Made by a program: the position numbers and the translations under genes
Notes under the pieces: model-generated
The model's input: only the letters and a program-made list of their open reading frames with translations
Told to the model about the DNA's origin: nothing
Database searches by the model: none
Assembly: GCA_947683425.1 (NCBI GenBank)
Contig: CANTUQ010000037.1
Span: 1,240,001 to 1,304,000, forward strand
Source of the DNA: Excoecaria cochinchinensis
Taxonomy: Eukaryota; Streptophyta; Magnoliopsida; Malpighiales; Euphorbiaceae
Length of the DNA stretch: 64,000 nucleotides
Direction of reading: 5' to 3'
In this document: positions 21,930 to 33,690 of the stretch, piece by piece
Position numbering within the stretch: position 1 is the first letter of the stretch
How the letters are laid out: each line of letters begins with the position of its first letter

Positions 21930-22309
21930 ATGAGAATGCGGAGAAAGATCCAAGCTGATGATATTGATGTAATAGTGCATCATATTATAACTATGCAGGA
22001 AGAAATGCAGGAGTGCATTTGGATAGGTGGTTTAAGTTTGGGAAGGAATGATAGAGTATTAATCAAAGTGTTGATTGACACTTTTGAATATCATCCAGTA
22101 CTCAGAGAGTTATTGGAAACTACTTGGTACATAAGAGATAGAGTTTGTAAAAAATCTATCATCCATTTTTTGGCTAGAGTTGCCAAAAGAGGAGTATTGA
22201 GGAGCAACATTCCATCTGTGATGAAATTGAAAAGTGAAAGTAAAGTGAATCGTCCATGGTTTCATCAGCGAACTTATGAGTTACTTGATGATTTAGTAAA
22301 GATGTTAAA
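21930..22309 (+). CDS. Copia-2 leader ORF, first part (interrupted by an LTR)
   Basis: An open frame starts at ATG 21930 (a stop lies at 21900-21902) and runs MRMRRKIQADDIDVIVHHI ... LLDDLVKML to the LTR insertion at 22310. If the inserted LTR and one copy of the target repeat are ignored, the frame continues at about 24835 as KESVLVFRKILRRSIF and stops at 24887-24889. That gives about 144 codons in total. It lies between the PBS and gag, where copia elements normally have only leader. I do not recognise the protein; it is basic, helical-looking, and has no signal peptide or membrane segment. It could be a captured host fragment or an accessory ORF. Chance is not excluded in this AT-rich sequence. 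Confidence 0.45.
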
Positions 22310-24829
22310 TGTAACACCCAGATACGCCCGTTGGAAGGATACCGGAGCGCTACCTGACACTCACTCAAAAACATACATACATCATAGCGGAAGCATACAA
22401 TAAAATGATAAAACATATATATAAAACATAAATTCAAAATATATTATATACAATATCCAAAAATTACATAATACATACGTGTCACTATACCCAAAAAGAA
22501 TTACATACATACATAACCAAAATGATATACAAAAATAAATACAAGAGGAGTACAAAATAAAACAAAACTCTACTCCTATGTGGCCGACCTGCAGATGCGT
22601 GACTCGAGCGAAACCAAAAACCTGCCACCTACACGGGAAAATAATCCGTGCTAAGCGATAACGCTTAGTGGGGAGGAACAAAGACAAAAGAGCACTATAC
22701 AATAATCTCAATAATAAAACATTAACATATTGGATTCTCTAAGTAACAGAAAATCGAGAAACATAAGCCATATTCACTATAAGAAAGCAGAGTTTAATAA
22801 CTGAATGCATACAACAAATACACTAACAGAAATCACTCAGAAATCATAACACTTCACTAAGCAAAATGCCAAACACTTCAAACCATAGCCTAAATTTCAG
22901 TGGCGGTGGATACGGGAACACTACATTGGAGGGGACACTGCGAACAGTATCAAAAAGTGGAGACCGAAACCTCAACACTATCACTAATCACTAGACCCTA
23001 AGCGGCGTCATCGCAAGGTCCAAATGGGGCAACATAGGCAGTTACACTCACTATCCCTTTATAAGCATGCTTATCTATCCACTACTATGACACTTCAGGC
23101 TCAACTCACTCACTCACAATTACAATACTTTAAATTATCCAAAGATACGAATCAAAACACTATCATTATCATTAATCACTAATACAACACTAGGACAATT
23201 ATTTTAGCAAGACACAAGCAAAACATGAACCATACTATAGCGGAAAACCCATGTAAAAAGGACGAGAAGAAAACATTCAAGAAAACAGAAACAGGCAGGA
23301 GAGGCTCATTGTCGCGATCGCGACTTGCGTCGCACTCGCGACAGTAGCCGCAATGCTACTGGCTAGAAGCGGGGCTATCATGATGCACGACTCGCGATAG
23401 TAGAAAAGTGGGCTAGCATGAGTCGTGCTATGGTACATGACTCGTGCTGGCCACCACTGCTTGGGCACGAGTCGTGCCGAGATGGACGACTCGTGCACAA
23501 GCCCAGCTACCGAGCTGTGCACGCCACGTCGAAGGGAACTCCCTGCCGAGGGGTGATCAGCCAAGTGGAGCACTACAGCCGAACGGGGCTCTACTTCATG
23601 ACTCGTGAAGGACTTCACGTGTCGTGAAGAATCGCTTGCCGAGCTGCTCTCATCTGAACGGGCAATCTTCACGACTCGTGAAGATTTTCACGTATCGTGA
23701 AGAGTCTCATTTCGATCGGCTCGCGAGAAGCTGGAATCAAGCGGCTCTGTCACGCTCACGATAAGCGTCGTGATCACGACAGAGTCATATTACCCAGTTC
23801 CTCAAAACAAAAATCATACGTTCCAACTTTCAAACAAAAAAATTTGACATACCCAACCACTCAATCAAGCATAGCCACTTACCTCATCACTGCAAAGCCT
23901 TCAAAACATGCTCATAATCATGTATAAATATAATTTACACAATAATCATACACTTAAACTCTTGAAGATCAAAGCAATTAAACAAAACCCATAAACTCTT
24001 GCAAAAGCCATACTCATTCACTTCAACATAACATACAAATCATCATCTTAACACTAGCATACAAATTCAACTTCACTACTCAACCATACACATGCATCTA
24101 CACAAACCCACACATAATCCAAAGAGAGAACTAGGGCAAGCAACTCACAACTACACATAATCTGAAAATAACTCCCAAACCTGGCAAAAGAAGCTTCAAT
24201 CCACTACTCTTCAAGACACCACTTTATCCTTGCCCTTGCTCTTCCTTCTTTCCTCAGATTCTTGCACAAAACCCAGCCACAATACACACTTAAATCAAAC
24301 CATACATTAACCCTTCCAAACCAGAAAACAAAGTAGAAGAAGAAGAAGAAGAAGAGACCTAAATCAAAACCCAAGCACTTACCTCTTCAAAACCCAGCTC
24401 AAACTCAAAGAAATCCAACTCAAGCTTGAAGCACCAACTCATACAAAGATGAAGAGCATCAAAAATGAAAAGAAAGAGAAGAGAGGAACGGGAATTGAGC
24501 AAGCAAAGAGGGAAAACACAGCTTCCACAGGAAGCTAATCCCCTTTTCTGCCCCTCCCTTCCCTCTCTCTTCCTTTTGCATTAAATGCCCAACCACTAAG
24601 TCCACATGGCATGCTCCTATTGAACCCAAGAATCCAAGTTTTTGACTTTACACTTAATCCTTGGTACCATACACATAATTCACTAAATAAACTCTTCAAA
24701 ATAAAATTTTGATTAACTTTTCAATTAGGCCCTTAATTATCCAAATTCCCACATGTACAATTACTGAAATACCCTTAATTTCCCGACTTAGCATTCAAAT
24801 TTCGACTATACCCTTTTTGGATTGTTACA
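22310..24829 (+). mobile_element. Gypsy-type solo LTR (TGTAACACCC family)
   Basis: Starts TGTAACACCCAGATACGCC and ends GGATTGTTACA. TG...CA ends with TGTAACA/TGTTACA terminal inversion are typical of plant Ty3/gypsy LTRs. Flanking 5-mers TTAAA and GTAAA match at 4 of 5. Its 2520 bp contain no retroviral-type domain, so I read it as a solo LTR. It has an internal palindrome array at about 23380-23790. It interrupts the copia-2 leader ORF, which reads in frame across it. Confidence 0.75.
23295..23790. repeat. Array of ACGACTCGTG-type palindromes in LTR
   Basis: About nine semi-palindromic units occur: GCACGACTCGCG, CATGAGTCGTGC, CATGACTCGTGC, GGCACGAGTCGTGCC, GGACGACTCGTGCAC, CATGACTCGTGAAG, CTTCACGTGTCGTGAAG, CTTCACGACTCGTGAAG and TTCACGTATCGTGAA. 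Related CGCGATCGCG (about 23314) and CGTCGTGATCACGAC (about 23767) flank the set. Frames across the array on both strands are artefacts of the palindromes. Confidence 0.85.
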
Positions 24830-24834
24830 GTAAA

Positions 24835-24889
24835 AGAATCAGTCCTAGTGTTTAGGAAGATTTTGAGAAGATCTATATTTCTAGAATAG
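24835..24889 (+). CDS. Copia-2 leader ORF, C-terminal part after the LTR
   Basis: Continues the leader ORF frame from 22309 if the LTR is ignored, ending at TAG 24887-24889. The exact in-frame match is the reason for joining the two parts. Confidence 0.4.
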
Positions 24890-25394
24890 TTGACATGAGT
24901 GTCAATTATAGTTAGCATTTATTTTTCATTCAGTAGGATTTATGTTTCCTATTATTATAGTTATTTGACATGAGTGTCTTATTTTAGGATTATTAGATTT
25001 ATTTATTAGTTAAATGAATGCGTTTATTTTTGGCATTTAACTTTTTAATAAATGTGTTTATTTTAATCGTTAATTGTCTTGTAATATTTTATGAATAAAA
25101 TGATTGCATGATTATTAAGTAAAGACTTAATAAGATAAAAACCAATAAAATTTTTCTTTTAAGTTTGAGAACTTGATAATCCAAAAATTTAGATTTACTA
25201 TACATGAAATCTAAATCTGTAAAGTTAGACATTAGAACTTAGAGGATAATTGGATACTTCCAGTAACCTTTTCGAATTTGAGCTTAATAAAAGACTTTAT
25301 TAGGTTATTATTTTATGTGTATAGTAAATTGCATGCATTGCCTAATCTCCTATAATAACATGCAACTTTGTTCCATTTGAATTAGATTATACAA

Positions 25395-25551
25395 ATGGCT
25401 TCTGCTTCCAAATCAATTATCATTGAATTCAATAAAGACTTGAAATTGAATGGCGAAAACTATTAAATCTGGAGTATGAAGATTCAGTATGTGCTTGAGG
25501 AGGCAGAGGCTCTTGAAACCTTAAGTTCGGTTATGGCTAAACTTGAGGATG
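25395..25551 (+). pseudogene. Copia-2 gag, N-terminal piece
   Basis: ATG at 25395 opens MASASKSIIIEFNKDLKLNG, then a stop in place of a codon after NGENY, then IWSMKIQYVLEE. This resembles the N-terminal region of plant copia gag (DUF4219/UBN2-like). It is cut by hAT-2 at its 8-bp duplication and continues at 28551. Confidence 0.75.
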
Positions 25552-25989
25552 GCAATACGTAGGGGTGTACACGGTTCTGGATCTTCCTGTACCGAACCGA
25601 AATACCGAAGAAAAAGATCCAGAACCGAATTGTACCGTTGACTTTTTTTACTAGAATTGAACCGAATTGTACTGTTGACTTTTTGATTAGAACCGAACCG
25701 AATTGTACTGGAACCGAATCGAGAACCGTATTGAACCGTACCGAACTGTTCTGTATTGAATTGGACCGAAATAACCGATATTTATTAATTATTATATATA
25801 ATATTAGTAATTTATATATAAATATTATTTATAATTTCTATTATATCGTTATTATATAAATTTAACTTCATAATTATTTGTATTTTTGTGAAACTTTTAT
25901 AATTATTTGTATTAAATATTTTAATGTATGAAATTAATATAATAAATAGTTAATAAATTAAAATAAATATTTTGATTATTAATAAGATA

Positions 25990-27310
25990 AATTTAATTAT
26001 CATATCTATATGAATGTGCAATTAAAATAACTTGTGTTTAATTTAATTTACATTTAATGTTACTCAACTACTACATAATTTTTCATTTTGTACAAATATT
26101 TATATACACACACAAATATAATTATTATATCAATGAAATTTTACTAATTAATGTAATTATACGAGTATATAATTATCTTACCAATTAATTTCATTTACTT
26201 TTAATATCACTCAACTAGTATTTATTTATTGTAAGTTAATAATTTAATTCTATATAATTAAATTTTACTAATTAATATCACTATATAAATATATAATTAC
26301 CTTACTAATTAATTTCATTTATTCTTAGTATCACTCGATTGATACTCATGTATATTTTTTTGTATAATACCTATATGAATAATTGAGTATATAAATTAAT
26401 AATATAATTATATATAATAATTATTATATATAATGAAATTTACCAATTCAATTCATGTAATTATATAAATATATAATCACCTTACCCATTAATTTCATTT
26501 GTTTTTAGTATCACTCAACTAATACTTATCTATTTTGGCACAATACATATTTGAGTAATTGAGTTATAACTTAATAATTTAATTATATATAATTAAATTT
26601 TACTAATTCGTATTTACTTTAATTTAACTTTAATGTCACTCGACCACTACTTAATTTTTTTTGTACAAATATTTATATACACAATCACTTTACCAATTAA
26701 TTTTATTTACTTTTAATACTACTTTTACTTTCACTCTTTTAGTTATTAACTATAATATTAATTAACAATCTTTTAACTATTAAGCCACATTTAGTGAAAT
26801 TGAGTATAATAAATGAACCAAGATAATATATATGGATGGATTCTAACCATATAATCAGCCGATGCTGTGTATATAATTACCTTATCAATTAATTTCATTT
26901 ATATTTAGTATTACTCAATTAGTAATTATCTATTTTTACACAATATATATTTGAATAATTGATTTATTTTAATAATGTAATTATATATAACTGAATAATT
27001 TATTATATAATCATTTTATCAATTAATTTCATTTACTTCTAATGTCACTCGACTAATACTCATCTATTTTTATCACAATACTTATATGAATATGTAAATT
27101 AAAAATAAAATTATATATAATTAAATTTTAATTTTTTTTTTATTTTTAGCGTTACTCAACTAAAACTCATATGTATTTAGCACAATATTTATGTAAGTAA
27201 TTGAAAATATATTTTAATAATATAATTATATACAATTATTATATTAATAAAATTTTATTAATTAATATATAATATAATTATATAAGTATATAATTATCTT
27301 ATTAATTAAA
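25990..27310. repeat. Degenerate AT-rich tandem repeats within hAT-2
   Basis: Repeating words AATTAATTTCATTTA, AGTATCACTCAACTAGTA, CACAATA-ATATGA and TAATTATATATAATTAAAT recur at intervals of roughly 130-180 bp. The same repeat family fills hAT-3 (39890-42420). Confidence 0.75.
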
Positions 27311-27959
27311 TTTTTTTTAAAGCAAATTAAGAATAAAATTTCAAAAATTTTAGTAGAAATATTTTTTATTTTAAGTTTTGGAGGGAATTGAAATATTTGG
27401 AGGAAATCGAAATATTTGGAGGCAATCTAATGCGAACGAGTTGGGTTTTCAGTATCTGGAGCTAGTTGAACAGGCCAATCGTCATTAATTTTTGTTTTTG
27501 TTATAACTTTTGCTACAGGTGTCAATTTGCTTATTCTTATATGTTTCCGGAAATCTTAGTTTCCCGTAACAACTCATTTCGTATCTCAAAAATAACGTTT
27601 GAGTTTTCGTTTTTCAATTTGAAGTTTTAGGGGTATTATTGTAATTTTTTATTTTTTTCATATAAATTGTTTGTTACCTGAGTTTGGAGGAGACTTTTCA
27701 ACTTGGAATAAAATTTTTTCGTTTTGAGGTATTTTTGCTGCGTCAGACTCCGACCGGTTTTATATTTTATTATTATATATATATATAAGAAAATAAATTA
27801 AAAAAAAAAAATCTAAATTGTGCCTACCTCTTTCTTTTCTATCTCAAAATCGTGTCAAGCCCCACAATTTTTCCTATCTTTTCCATTGGTTTTAGCTTAT
27901 ACTTGCATTTTCTTCTTTTCATCACTGCCACTGTTATTTCTGCGGTTACATCTAAAAGT

Positions 27960-28240
27960 AAGGATAAGTCACACACAACTTTTGGTTTTATGGTATTCGT
28001 TAATAGTACGTCATTAGTTAGTTAAAAATTTGATCAATAGACTTGTACATAAGCTTTAATTAGGATGATCATTAGGGATGAATTACTAATTAATTTTATT
28101 AAATGTTAGGATTTTAGGAAATTTATTGAAGTAATTTATCTCGAATTTAAAATTTCATCTAGAGTTATTATTGTTAAAATATGTTTTTCTTTTTTCATAA
28201 AGGAGAGGGATAAATTGAAATATTTTCTTAAAATTGAATG
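27960..28240 (+). pseudogene. hAT transposase relic in hAT-2
   Basis: The plus-strand reading aligns word for word with the relic in hAT-3 at 50890-51120: KSHTTFGF, NSTSLVS, KFDQ, ALIRMIIRDEL and FFIKERDKL, with stops between. In hAT proteins this stretch follows the BED finger. The BED finger and the catalytic core are absent. Confidence 0.65.
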
Positions 28241-28550
28241 CAAAATTGTATGTACTTGATGAGATATTTTAATTATATTTGTATTTATTATTGTGTATAT
28301 TTATATTGTAAATTTTTAAAAATATTGAATTATCCGAAATACCATATTGTATTGTCTTGTTTTATTTTGTACCGAAAGAACCGAATAACCGAACTGAACT
28401 GTACTGAAAATTATAAGAACCGTATTGAACTGTACCGAAATTAATAAGAACCAAACTGTACCGAAATTTATAAGAACCGAAATTTCAATACAATACGGAG
28501 ATTTGTAAATAACCGAATTGGACCGAACTGTGTACACCCCTAGCAATACG

Positions 28551-29250
28551 GCCTAACATAGGTGGGACCGAGATATCTATTTAGCATGGAAGAAAAAGAA
28601 TTCCACTGCTCGTATCATTTTGCTAAGTGCTATGGAGGATGATATCACTAAGCAATTTTGCAAGTATCAAAATGCAATGAATCTATGGATCGCTTTGAGG
28701 GAGAAGTTCAGAGGAGTGACTCTAACTAAGCTTCTGTCATTGACGATCAAAATTGATACTTATCAAAAAAGTTAGATCATACAATGCAAAAACATCTCAA
28801 AGAGATAGAGAACATGATGAGTGAGCTTAGTTAATATGGTCATAAGTTGACCAACGAGCAGTAGGTCCAAGCTGTCATCCGTTCCTTACCCAAGGTTAGA
28901 AGCACATGAAGATGCAACTGATTTACATGGACAGTGGACAGTGTCAAGACATTTGAAGATATCGCTCGTCACTTGAAGCTAAAAGAGGATAGATTGGTAG
29001 GGATTAAGGTTAATGCTGAAGTGCATGTGGCACAGTCCTGTTCTGGTGGAATGAGTTCAAACCACAACAAAAGGAAAAGCTTCAAAGGTTAGGATAAGGA
29101 ACATGCCAAGAAAAACTAAAAGCAAAAGAAGGAACATAAGTCTAAGAGATCCAAAGGAAAAAAAAAGATAAATATTTTTAAAGCAAAATGTCTCAATTGC
29201 CAATAGAAAGGACACTATGCAAGAGACTTTACTGTGACCAATTAGATACA
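28551..29250 (+). pseudogene. Copia-2 gag, C-terminal piece with zinc knuckle
   Basis: Continues after hAT-2 with YLAWKKKNSTARIILLSAM, MNLWIALREKFRG and LTIKIDTYQ, typical of UBN2-class copia gag. A zinc knuckle at about 29188-29232 reads CLNCQ-stop-KGHYARDF; the last cysteine of CX2CX4HX4C is replaced by phenylalanine. Several stops are present. Confidence 0.8.
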
Positions 29251-29266
29251 CTATTCTAACTCAAGA

Positions 29267-30391
29267 GTGAGTGAAATTTGTGTATCTAGTTCTGTATTAC
29301 TAACTGAATTTTATCCTTTTTGGGTGGTTGATTCGAGAGCAATGGACCACGTAACAAAGGATCGAGATGCCTTTGTTGAATTTCGGCAAATACAATATGG
29401 AGCAAAATATATATATTTAGGAAATGACACCAGAGTGGTTGTTCGATGGATTGGCATGTGTAGATTAGTCTTACGTAAAGGCCGAATCTTGCTCCTACAT
29501 GATGTGCTTTATGCCCCAGATATTCGTAGGAATTTAATTTCTGTTCTTGTGCTATTAAAACTTAGTTTTGATTTACATTTTCAAGATGATAATATTTGCT
29601 TATGCTTGGATGATATTTATTATGGTTCTAGTTTTATTTTAAACAATTTTATTGTTATGGACATTGATCCTGACTCTATGAATAAAACTAGTTTTTCTTT
29701 AATTTCTTCTACTTTACATAGTTATAAGGATCATGTGAAATTATGGCATGCTAGATTAAACCATATTGGGCAAGATCAATTGAGTCGGTTAGCCAACGTA
29801 GATTTACTAGGTGATTTGAATAAGGTTAAATTACCTACGTTTGAGCATTACCTTAAAGGAAAATTAATTAGAAACCATTCAGAAAAGGAACTAGAGCTGA
29901 GTTTTCATTGCAATTAATTCATTCTGACATTTGTGGTCCAATGAATGTGAGGGTAAGGCATGAGGCCTATACTAGGTATGATCATGTTTATTTGATTTCT
30001 CACAAGTCAGAAGTATTGAGTTGCTTCAAAACTTATATAAATTTAGTAGAGAATCAATTAGATAAAAAGATTAAAGCTTTAAGAACTGACCGAAGTTTGG
30101 AATATCTTTTAGATGAATTTAAAGCTTTATGTGATGAAAAAGGGATTGAACATCAGTTTTCCATTCCCATAACTCTACAATAAAATGGTGTTGAGGGAAA
30201 GGAGAAATAAGACTCTCCTTGATATGGTTAGATCTATGATGGCAGAGGCAAATTTGCCTATTTTCTATTGGAGAGATGCTTTATTAACTGCCACATATGT
30301 TCTAAACCGAGTGCCAACCATATTTGTCGCTTTCGCACCTTATGAGTTGTGGATTGGTCGGAAACCTGACCTAAGCTATTTACAACTTTAG
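29267..30391 (+). pseudogene. Copia-2 protease and integrase
   Basis: FWVVDSRAMDHVTKD at the start corresponds to the aspartic protease DSGA site with G changed to R. VLYAPDIRRNLISV and LWHARLNHIGQDQLSRL are the GAG_pre-integrase segment. Integrase follows with IHSDICGPM (first acidic residue), then a short internal deletion, IKALRTDRSLEYL (second) and NGVLRERRNKTLLDMVRSMM (glutamate region), then YWRDALLTATYVLNRVP. A frame change lies near 29908 and a stop at 30181. Confidence 0.88.
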
Positions 30392-32461
30392 GGTTGTGCT
30401 GCTTATGTATATGATACCTCGAGTAAAGTTGGTAAATTATAATCAAAAGAGTATATTTGTGAGATATTCTAAAGTATCAAAATGATACATATTCATAGGT
30501 GAGTAAGAGAATGGTACAGTTACAAAATATGAATCACGAGATGTCATATTCTTAGAAAATGAATTTTTAAAGTTGGGTGAAGTGAATCAAGATTTCACTT
30601 TTTATAAAACTCAGGAAGAGGAACCATCAGGATCACTCCTTCCGAGTGGGAGAGAGTTAGAGGAGAAAGGTTAAGACCTTCCTCCTGCACATGATTCGGA
30701 TGTTCGAGACCTTAATTTGAGTGGGAGTATTCCTAACTCTGGTGGGAGTATGGAACATGCTCCCAATGGGAGCATTTTGAAGTACGATGAATATATGAGA
30801 CATATTTATCAAGATTTGGAACTACGAAAATCTAAAAGGAAAAGTGTTGCACGCTGACGATTTGAGATCAAAAGCTCAAACCAAGCCCTTTTAGTTACCT
30901 CATAAGATGAGGAAGAGCCTAAAAAAATACAAGAGGCTCTTTCAAACCCGACTAAGGAAAAATAGATTAAAGCAATGAAAGAAGAAATGGCATCCATGAG
31001 ATCAAACAGTGTTTGGAAATTGGTTGATCTACCAGAAGGACGCAAACCGATTGGGAATAAGTGGATTCTCAAGGTGAAGCAAAAGGCTGATGGAAGTATA
31101 GAAAGATATAAAGTTCAGCTAGTCGCTAAGGGGTTTACACTATAGGAAGGGATCGACTATGAGGAGACTTTCTCAATTGTTGTAAGATTTATGTCCATAC
31201 GGTTAAGTCTTGCCGTACTGGCAAGTTTTGACCTAAAGCTACATCAAATGGTTATGAAGATTGCTTTTCTTAATGGAAAATTGAGCGAAGAAATCTACAT
31301 GGAACAACCTATAGTTTTTATTGAAAAAAGCAGCAAACATAAGGTTTGCCGATTAAAGAGATCAATTTGTGGCCTTAAGCACTCTTCATCAAGACAAACG
31401 TATTTGAGATTTCATGATACGATCATGTCGAATGGGTTCAACATGACTGATGAAGACCATTGTGTGTATAACAAAAGCTCTAAAAATAACTTTTTCATTC
31501 TAACATTATATGTAGACGACATACTAATAGCTAGAAATGACAAAAGGTACGTAAATCAAATCAAAGATTGGTTATCATCCAACTTTGAAATGAAAGATAT
31601 GGGTCATATAGACTACAGTCTTGGAGTTATTATTTCAAGAGATCATTCGAAAAGGTTGTTGTCTCTTTCTCAAGAGACATATATTAACAAAGTCCTTGAA
31701 TGATTCAATATGCAGAACTGCAAACCCGTTGACAACCATATTGCCAACAATAAGTTTCTTAGCAAAGAGATGTGTCCAAAGATGCTAAAAGAAGTGGAAC
31801 GAATAAGGAACGTTCCATATGCCAATGTCGTGGGCAGTCTTATGTATGCAATATTGTGTACAAGACCTGATATATATTATTCAGTGGGCAGGGTAAGTAG
31901 ATATCAATCTAACCTAAGCGGAGCACATTGGAAAGCAGTAAAAAGGATACTGAGATACTTCAAACGTACAACAAATTATTCTCCCTGTTATCAATGCAAG
32001 GATCTATAATTCAGAGGATACACTGATGCTGATTGGGCAGGAGATATCGATGAGAGGAAATCCACCTCAGCTTTTATATTCTTGGCAAGGATGCCATCTC
32101 ATGGAGTAGCAAGAAACAAACCTATATAGCCTTATCAACAATGAAAGCTAAATTTATTAATTCTGCGGTTGCAGTACGAGAGGTAGTTTGGCTAAAACGG
32201 TTAATGGACCATTTAAGAGTAACTACCTCAGAGGAATCGGTGATAGTCAATCATCGATAGCTTACACGAAATATCCAAAATTTTATAGTAGAACTAAGCA
32301 TATCGACATTAAGTATTAATACACGAGAGATGTTGTTGCACGAGGAGATGTGAACTTATAGTACATTTCTATGCATGATATGATTGCAGATACGTTGACT
32401 AAACCTATAACGAGAGATGTGTTTGAGAGGCACTTTAGATCTCAAGGTATGCGTAGAATTT
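30392..32461 (+). pseudogene. Copia-2 reverse transcriptase and RNase H
   Basis: After a linker with stops, RT begins about 30974 (MKEEMASMRSNSVWKLV, KWILKVKQKADGSIERYKVQ). The motif normally holding the first catalytic aspartate (QMDVKTAFLNG) reads QMVMKIAFLNG here, so that residue is lost. FILTLYVDDILIARN retains YVDD. VVGSLMYAILCTRPDIYYSVG and HWKAVKRILRYFKRT follow, then RNase H with a frame change (YTDADWAGDIDERKSTS). The C-terminal IADTLTKPITRDVFERHF ends at 32461. The element cannot reverse transcribe itself. Confidence 0.88.
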
Positions 32462-32947
32462 GATGTGTACAATTTTATTTATATAATCCCTTAACATTAT
32501 CATTTGTGAATAATAGTAATAAAGTTCATTGTTGGGAATACATGAGTGTGAATGTTTAATGTGTGAACATTTACTATTATTTGTTTGAGATTGAGCATGT
32601 CGAACAGAAAAGTAACCCACTCACATAGGTGTTTACCTTAGTTTTGTTAATGAGCTGACAAAGACTAAAATGAGGCAACTTTTAAACATATGAGATTGCT
32701 CAAGAGCATGTTCAAAATAAAAGTGCCGTCTTATAAAAATTGCAAGATAAGCCTTATTAAGGTGCGAGATAAAGACGTACATAAGGTTGTATGTTTTGGA
32801 TTAAGGTCCAAATAAGGATTATATAGAATCCGATGGTTTCTTATAGGTAATTACCATGTTCTATTTAAAAAGCCAAAAGTAGTCCTTAAGTAGGCGGACT
32901 AAAGTTGGATTTTTCGGTGCATCGCAACATTACGCTTCTGTATGGTG

Positions 32948-32948
<1 letters not shown>

Positions 32949-32995
<47 letters not shown>
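32949..32995. repeat. (TA)n microsatellite in copia-2 3' UTR
   Basis: Pure TA run downstream of the RNase H stop. Confidence 0.9.
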
Positions 32996-32998
<3 letters not shown>

Positions 32999-33547
32999 GT
33001 CCTTTAAGGGAAGGAAATAAAACCATAACACATGTTTTATACTATGTGTGCTTAAGTGACCAAAGGTATGGGAATGTAATATTATTGATCTCAATTTTTC
33101 CTATTATGAGACCCTATTTATATTTCGACGTTTAGACCTTTAACTTATACTTAAAGTATGGTTTAATGTGCCTAGCTTTGTTAGTATCTAAGAGGTCCAG
33201 GAAAAATTTAGGCATGATGGATCTAACTAGAAAAGCGAGTTGAATCATGGTGGATGGCATACAGTAAGAGGGGAAGATCACCTTTTGATCACATTCATGA
33301 TAGTTCGTGGTTCACCGACATGTCTATTATCGTTTTTATAAGTAGAAACATAATAGTGAACACGATAGATGTTTTATGAGATTATAAGTTAAAACAGTGA
33401 TTGTGAGAAAGTCGTCTAGGGTTAGGCATATGTGGAAAAGAGGATCTCATTTTTCGAGATACTATATATCCCTAATAGGTGTATAGTACTAGACCTCTCG
33501 AGGTATACTGGTCACACAATCTATTAGCTTGTATAACTGAAAATTAT
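32996..33547 (+). other. Copia-2 3' untranslated region
   Basis: Non-coding stretch between the pol stop and the LTR insertion. It resumes at 38986 and leads into the purine tract before the 3' LTR. Confidence 0.6.
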
Positions 33548-33690
33548 TGTGATGTGCGCCAAACCCCGGGCGCCCCGAAGACCTGCTTTTAGGGCATTCG
33601 GGGGAGATTCATGAAACTTGCAAGGGATTGCAAGGGCGTCTATTTTGGGCAATAAGGAGGTTTCTTGGAGTCACCACCCAATAAAACATT

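Larger units (their letters stand above)
25560..28542 (+). mobile_element. hAT-2, internally degenerate hAT transposon
   Basis: Termini TAGGGGTGTACACGG and GTGTACACCCCTA, with a perfect 8-bp duplication GCAATACG (25552-25559 and 28543-28550). Both ends carry repeated ACCGAATTG/ACCGAACTG hexamer-type words (25595-25775 and 28370-28530), probable transposase-binding repeats. A short transposase relic sits near 27960-28230 (STSLVS, KFDQ, ALIRMIIRDEL), homologous to the hAT-3 relic. Orientation is inferred from that relic. Length is 2983 bp. Confidence 0.92.

Noticed and set aside
23277..23672. 131-codon minus-strand frame
   Set aside because: Produced by the ACGACTCGTG palindrome array within an LTR; no domain and no promoter context.
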